In this document: positions 5,837 through 6,792 of the stretch, piece by piece
How positions within the stretch are numbered: the stretch's first letter is position 1
How the letters are laid out: each line of letters opens with the position of its first letter
Source of the DNA: Fimenecus sp045631075
GTDB lineage: Bacteria; Bacillota; Clostridia; Oscillospirales; Acutalibacteraceae
Assembly (NCBI GenBank): GCA_045631075.1
Contig: JAZQUC010000014.1
Location: forward strand, 1 to 6,792
DNA length: 6,792 nt
Reading direction: 5' to 3'
Position numbers and translations under genes: made by a program
The notes under the pieces: generated by a model
Told to the model about the DNA's origin: nothing
Databases searched by the model: none
What the model saw: only the letters and a program-made list of their open reading frames with translations

Positions 5837-5867
5837 AAAACAGCCCGTAACAGTAAAGCCACGGGCT
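5837..5867 (-). terminator. Hairpin between rpsB and tsf, probable attenuator
   Basis: AGCCCGT (5842-5848) and ACGGGCT (5861-5867) form a GC-rich 7-bp stem with a 12-base loop, followed on the minus strand by GTTTTAAAA. Four T residues are a short tract for full termination, and no promoter is visible before tsf, so partial termination or an RNA-processing and stability role fits best. It would lower EF-Ts relative to S2. Confidence 0.6.
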
Positions 5868-5879
5868 AAAAGTTTTTGA

Positions 5880-6614
5880 TTATTCAGCAGCTTCTTCTGC
5901 TTCTTCAGCTTCAGCAGCAACTTCCATCTGTTCACCCTGTCTGCCTTCGATAACAGCATCTGCCATAGCACCTGCAATAAGTTTTACTGCACGGATAGCG
6001 TCGTCATTACCTGGGATAACATAGTCAACATCATCAGGGTCACAGTTTGTGTCAACGATAGCAATAACTGGAATACCAAGCTTCTTAGCTTCAGCAACTG
6101 CAATCTTTTCTTTTCTTGGGTCAACAATGAACATAGCAGCTGGCTGCTTTTTCATTTCTGTGATACCGCCAATGTACTTTTCAAGCTTTTCGATTTCAAG
6201 CTCGTACTTAGCAACTTCCTTCTTAGGAAGAAGGTCAAATGTGCCATCTTCTTTCATAGCCTTAAGCTGAGCAAGTCTCTTGATTCTCTGCTTAATTGTT
6301 GAGAAGTTTGTAAGCATACCGCCGAGCCAACGAGCGTTAACGAAAGGCATACCGCAACGTTCTGCTTCTTCCTTAACTGAACTCTGAGCCTGCTTCTTTG
6401 TTCCTACAAAAAGAACTTCTCCACCGTTTTCAGAAACTTCTCTGATTACTTTGTAAGCTTCTTCAAGTTTTTTTACTGTTTTCTGAAGATCAATGATATA
6501 AATACCATTTCTTTCAGTGAAGATGTATTCAGCCATTTTTGGGTTCCATCTTCTTGTCTGGTGTCCAAAGTGAACACCTGCCTCGAGTAACTGTTTCATA
6601 GATACTACTGACAT
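5880..6614 (-). CDS. rpsB: 30S ribosomal protein S2
   Basis: This 244-residue protein has the usual length for bacterial S2, a late-assembling small-subunit protein at the head-body junction that is needed for S1 and mRNA binding where S1 exists. Family hallmarks are present throughout: MKQLLEAGVHFGHQTRRWNP near the N-terminus, IFTERNGIYIIDLQKT, GTKKQAQ, RWLGGMLTNF, FIVDPRKEKIAVAEA, and IVDTNCDPDDVDYVIPGNDDAIRA. The last 17 residues or so form an acidic Ala/Glu-rich tail, which is variable in the family. The ATG at 6614 has AAGGAGG (6629-6623) eight bases upstream, the strongest ribosome binding site in the window. It is the first gene of an rpsB-tsf unit, the order conserved in most bacteria, with 71 bases and a hairpin before tsf. 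Confidence 0.98.
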   Translation of the reverse strand: MSVVSMKQLLEAGVHFGHQTRRWNPKMAEYIFTERNGIYIIDLQKTVKKLEEAYKVIREVSENGGEVLFVGTKKQAQSSVKEEAERCGMPFVNARWLGGMLTNFSTIKQRIKRLAQLKAMKEDGTFDLLPKKEVAKYELEIEKLEKYIGGITEMKKQPAAMFIVDPRKEKIAVAEAKKLGIPVIAIVDTNCDPDDVDYVIPGNDDAIRAVKLIAGAMADAVIEGRQGEQMEVAAEAEEAEEAAE

Positions 6615-6658
6615 GTTTTTTTCCTCCTTATTTTATCCTCTGTGCAGATCAACTCTTA

Positions 6659-6686
6659 ACGGGACATTTATTAAATGCAATACCGT
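6659..6686 (-). promoter_or_regulatory. Possible structured element in the rpsB leader
   Basis: ACGG (6659-6662) can pair with CCGT (6683-6686). Inside it, CATTT (6665-6669) can pair with AAATG (6673-6677), with an asymmetric internal loop between the two stems. It lies in the untranslated leader of about 97 nt. S2 represses its own mRNA in enterobacteria through a leader element, but I know of no matching motif in clostridia, so a regulatory role is speculative. Confidence 0.25.
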
Positions 6687-6717
6687 CAAAATCACTACAC
6701 ATGCGAATTGCTGAAAA

Positions 6718-6746
6718 ATTATATCACAACGAAACTATTATTGCAA
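6718..6746 (-). promoter_or_regulatory. Promoter of rpsB-tsf
   Basis: On the minus strand TTGCAA (6746-6741), a 17-bp spacer and TATAAT (6723-6718) with an upstream TGA (extended -10) form a strong vegetative promoter. The start would be near 6711, giving a leader of about 97 nt. AAACTATT (6732-6739) and AATAGTTT (6745-6752) are inverted around the -35 box with a five-base gap; they could be an operator or chance in AT-rich DNA. Nothing else is seen in 6753-6792. Confidence 0.75.
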
Positions 6747-6792
6747 TAGTTTTTTGTAATTTTTATACATTTTTATTTTCATATAAAACATC

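Noticed and set aside
5450..5869. 139-codon plus-strand open frame opposite tsf
   Set aside because: It lies wholly antisense to a conserved EF-Ts gene, is rich in Ala/Ser/Thr as expected from reverse-reading that gene, and has no ribosome binding site.

Overview
The window is about 6.8 kb of low-GC DNA in which all eight supported genes lie on the minus strand, so transcription runs from high to low coordinates. The S2 and EF-Ts sequences, a CwlD-type cortex amidase, a DUF6873 protein beside radA and the AT-rich spacers together suggest a chromosomal segment of a Gram-positive clostridial bacterium, perhaps in the Ruminococcaceae/Oscillospiraceae. This placement is an inference from protein character, not from a search.

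Layout in transcription order: (1) 6792-4653 is a translation unit. A sigma-A-type promoter precedes a leader of roughly 100 nt, then rpsB (S2), an inter-gene hairpin, tsf (EF-Ts) and a strong intrinsic terminator. The EF-Ts has about 65 extra residues, apparently at the tip of its coiled-coil hairpin. (2) 4650-1563 is a second unit with its own promoter: cwlD (probable TTG start), radA, a DUF6873 protein and a 62-residue one-pass membrane protein. The first three genes overlap by 17 and 4 bp and the fourth starts just after the third, so they should be transcribed and translated together. (3) After a hairpin of uncertain strength, 1507-397 holds an 8-bp-overlapping pair: a FlaR/adenylate-kinase-like P-loop protein and an HD-domain phosphohydrolase, closed by an intrinsic terminator at 344-391. 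(4) 1-343 is a very AT-rich region without genes. It holds a full-consensus promoter (TTGACA, 17 bp, extended TATAAT) firing left out of the window, with a 10+2+10 bp palindrome over its predicted start site and further copies of the same motif on both sides. It looks like the control region of a tightly regulated gene just beyond the left edge.

Several starts were moved from the longest reading frame to the codon fitted by a Shine-Dalgarno sequence: tsf to 5808, cwlD to a TTG at 4578, the small protein to 1751, the kinase to 1507 and the HD protein to 1011. I see no mobile element, CRISPR array, tRNA, rRNA or broken gene. The coding content is largely ordinary housekeeping. The points most worth a second look are the operator array at the left edge, the EF-Ts insertion and the hairpin that could mask the cwlD ribosome binding site.
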